Positions 61,796 to 64,000 of a stretch of 64,000 nucleotides of DNA are shown here, piece after piece (position 1 is the first letter of the stretch; every line of letters starts with the position of its first letter). Under the pieces are notes generated by a model. The model was not told the DNA's origin, made no database searches, and saw only the letters and a program-made list of their open reading frames with translations. The DNA lies in contig NZ_LMVM01000002.1 in assembly GCF_002287175.1 (NCBI RefSeq), forward strand, positions 1 to 64,000, read 5' to 3'. Position numbers and translations under genes: made by a program. Source of the DNA: Methanobacterium bryantii. GTDB taxonomy: Archaea > Methanobacteriota > Methanobacteria > Methanobacteriales > Methanobacteriaceae.

Positions 61796-63373
61796 TTATC
61801 TGGCGAATCTCTCTAAAGAACCAATTAATTTCCGGAGTATTCCTGCAGCCGGTCCGAATTTACCTGCAAATCTGTACATAACTGCAATATCATCTTTTCT
61901 TAGCCCACCAACCACTGCAATGAATAATGCATAAAGTAAAGGCGCCAATATAATTGACATTAAGAACCCTTCTATGGTTTTAGGGAGCAGCATTAAGATA
62001 ACTCCCATTAAAAAGGAAGCCATTGTTATTCTGGTAAAATCTGCCACAGGAATATTCACTTTGGAGAGTTTAAAGGTTCCATAAAGAGTTATTATCATTA
62101 TAATAAATGCCGCTACTGTTGTACCTGTTGCAGCACCTTCTATTCCAATACTTGGAATCAACAGCACACTGAGAATCAATTCTACAGTTGTTCCTACAAT
62201 AAGTGCAAGCATTGGAATAAATGGCCTTCCAAGGCCCTGACATATACTTGATGAGATATTATAAATTGTAAAGAATACCATCCCTGTTACAAATATTTGA
62301 AGTGCCCCTGCTCCAGGGGTATACGCATCACCAAAGAGTAAGGCAAGTATGGGGGCTGCAAAAATAATTGTAACTGTACACATGGGCACTACAAAGAATC
62401 CAACATATCTGTAGGATTGGGAAATATAGGTCTGAAGTAATGGGCCGTCTCTGAGACTAAGGGCTTCAGAAGTGGCGGGAAGTGCTGATGTAGCTACTGC
62501 TGTTGATATTATAAGTGGAAGCCTTGCAATTGCGCTGGCATTGGTGTAGTACCCTGCATACTGGCTTGCCAGGTATACTCCTATAAATATAGTACCGATG
62601 TCGTAAAGACACATTTCAGCGAGCCCGGTTATAACTACGGGTACTGAAAATTTAATGAGCATTTTGGCTATTCCCAGTTCTTCTCGAAGCGTGAATACTT
62701 TATCTCTATTTGGTTTAAGGCTGTGGGGGTCATGTCTGCGGTTTAACCTGCCCCATATCTGTTTTCTAAAGAGATATACTGAAACTACTGCAGAGGCCAT
62801 GAAACCTATGGCAGTACCTACAACAGCCCCTGCAACGTACCAACCAATTATAACCAGGGCTATGGCAAATACGATTGTAAATACCTGTTCAAATGCACGG
62901 GTGATCAGGATATTGGTCATCTTATAGTATCCCTGGAAAACACCTCTAAAAACCCCTACAATAACGCTGAACGGTGCCATAACGGCCACGATCTGGAGAG
63001 GAAGGAGTGCTTCAGGTTTATGCCACCAGTCTATTGCAATAATTCCTGCAAGAATGTACATTAAAATAGCGCCGATGGTCCCGGTCACGGCCACGATCTT
63101 TAAGGCAGTAATTATAATCTGCCGCACCATATCATCCTGTTCCACGGCTGAATACTGTGCCACATACTTTGCAATAGCTGGAGGGAGCCCCCCGTTGGCA
63201 GTTATGGTAAGAAGATTCTGGAAAGGTAATGTAAGGCCTAAGATACCGTATCCTGCAGTATCCAGTAACCGGCTCATTATAAATCTATAGATGAATCCGC
63301 CTATACGAAATACGAATGACCCTATGAGGATTACAATACTTCCGCTTGCTATTTTTGATTTTTTTGAACTCAT
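61796..63373 (-). CDS. Polysaccharide flippase (MATE/Wzx-like superfamily)
   Basis: 525 residues with about 14 membrane helices. Begins KIASGSIVILIGSFVFRIGGFIYRFIMSRLLDTAGYGILGLTLPFQNLLTI, the standard PST/MVF start, and contains VFRGVFQGYYKMTNILITRAFEQVFTIVFAIALVI. The form resembles Spore V B-type and MurJ-like flippases that move lipid-linked sugars or pseudomurein precursors across the membrane. Strand and position make it upstream of trp, but 175 bases with their own promoter separate them. Start ATG at 63373. Confidence 0.85.
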   Translation of the reverse strand: MSSKKSKIASGSIVILIGSFVFRIGGFIYRFIMSRLLDTAGYGILGLTLPFQNLLTITANGGLPPAIAKYVAQYSAVEQDDMVRQIIITALKIVAVTGTIGAILMYILAGIIAIDWWHKPEALLPLQIVAVMAPFSVIVGVFRGVFQGYYKMTNILITRAFEQVFTIVFAIALVIIGWYVAGAVVGTAIGFMASAVVSVYLFRKQIWGRLNRRHDPHSLKPNRDKVFTLREELGIAKMLIKFSVPVVITGLAEMCLYDIGTIFIGVYLASQYAGYYTNASAIARLPLIISTAVATSALPATSEALSLRDGPLLQTYISQSYRYVGFFVVPMCTVTIIFAAPILALLFGDAYTPGAGALQIFVTGMVFFTIYNISSSICQGLGRPFIPMLALIVGTTVELILSVLLIPSIGIEGAATGTTVAAFIIMIITLYGTFKLSKVNIPVADFTRITMASFLMGVILMLLPKTIEGFLMSIILAPLLYALFIAVVGGLRKDDIAVMYRFAGKFGPAAGILRKLIGSLERFAR

Positions 63374-64000
63374 GGTATAGCCGTTATGGTGTGTGTAGCA
63401 GGATAAATTGATTGAATCTAATTATACTAAAAAACCATTAAAAAAAATCATTCCAAATACTGATTTTTGTTAAATGATCAATTACTTTTTCATTTAATTA
63501 ATAGTTGCATAATTAATACTTCAAATGGCTCTTTTATTACAGAAAGCCTTTTTCCAACATCCAATTATTAATGTTTTAGATATTTAAACATGTAATTTTC
63601 AAATTGTGAACGTGTGTTTGGATGCATCTAATTTTAAGAATAGAATGATTTGTATGTAGATTCAGGTACAGATATGTACATTACACGTAAGATGGGGGAT
63701 TTTTATAGGTATATTGAAATTTAAAAGATTAAGGACTGTATAATTGATTATTGGGCAAATTAAACGGTATAACTTATGTGTTTGAGTTTAAAATTGATGT
63801 TTAGTATATGAGCTTAGACATTACCATGAGTTAGGTATATCTGGATTTTTTTGGTCACAGTAGGTTTATCTATTATTTGTTTTTTTTTTTGAATTGTCGA
63901 AAAATTTTTATATTTTATTTAGAAATGAGTTATTATGGTAATCCCTGTTATATTTTATTTAATAATTTCTTTAATAATGGGCATTTTTTTATAATTGTAG
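63374..64000. other. Intergenic, no gene seen
   Basis: AT-rich. A TGTACA hexamer at 63675-63680 and a GGTATAACTTATG at about 63760, similar to the segregation-type half-sites, are present. No open frame with a ribosome site before the window edge. Confidence 0.35.

Noticed and set aside
63374..64000. Second trp-type control region because of TGTACA at 63675
   Set aside because: It lies about 300 bases before the flippase gene without a nearby TATA box in the right place; a single hexamer is expected by chance.

Overview
The window looks like chromosome of a mesophilic Methanobacterium-type methanogen (Methanobacteriaceae). It is AT-rich, with archaeal BRE/TATA promoters (GAAAnnTTTATATA) and GGAGGTG/GGTGAT ribosome sites. 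It carries deoxyhypusine synthase, Alba, an ArcS module, an AdkA-type adenylate kinase, a ferredoxin-geranylgeranyl reductase pair, a peptide radical-SAM enzyme of a methanogen type, a beta-helix adhesin with a C-terminal membrane anchor, and a complete trpEGCFBAD operon in the Methanothermobacter order. There are two tRNAs (Thr-CGT, Ile-GAT), no rRNA and no CRISPR.

Layout. 1-8 kb: small membrane, YHS, CBS and TRAM proteins, deoxyhypusine synthase and a C45-type Ntn hydrolase. 8-20 kb: a low-density region with gene remnants (VOC protein, a small HTH protein, a frameshifted ynfA), DedA, ZIP, UbiA, MATE-MarR, and a SegAB-like segregation module with related sites scattered over about 10 kb. 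20-28 kb: hydrolase, hemerythrin, CDF transporter, YhgE/Pip exporter with a TrmB regulator, NudC. 28-40 kb: many small hypothetical proteins (two paralogous pairs), Alba, a REC-PAS-histidine kinase, tRNA-Thr, and the densest repeats. 40-54 kb: radical SAM enzyme with two Cys-rich peptides, ferredoxin-GGR, a second UbiA protein, a rubredoxin-TPP enzyme fusion, two exported proteins that appear to start at ATT, ArcS, MIP18-type protein, AdkA, tRNA-Ile. 54-64 kb: PAP2-like protein, trp operon, polysaccharide flippase.

The main unexplained signal is a non-coding element family with CGCTCATG...CATGAGCG ends, at least seven copies between 5.5 and 38.9 kb. In two copies extra DNA made of short perfect hairpins sits at the same internal position next to one end: 45 bp with two hairpins at 9.3 kb, and about 700 bp with about 20 hairpins, several nested inside others, at 38 kb. 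The same hairpin modules, with recurring connectors, occur elsewhere as arrays in gene leaders (YHS, MATE, Alba), after arcS, at the 3' end of trpG, and inside a broken HTH gene. One family member splits a small gene and is flanked by an 8-bp direct repeat. This suggests a mobile element that collects or generates hairpin cassettes.

Functional links that can be read from the sequence: the trp operon is tightly overlapped and has a TGTACA box and a possible leader ORF; YhgE has two GTAGTT-n-AACTAC operators that resemble a site upstream of the neighbouring TrmB gene; ferredoxin probably feeds electrons to GGR for lipid saturation; segB overlaps segA. All calls come from reading the sequence; no database search was run.
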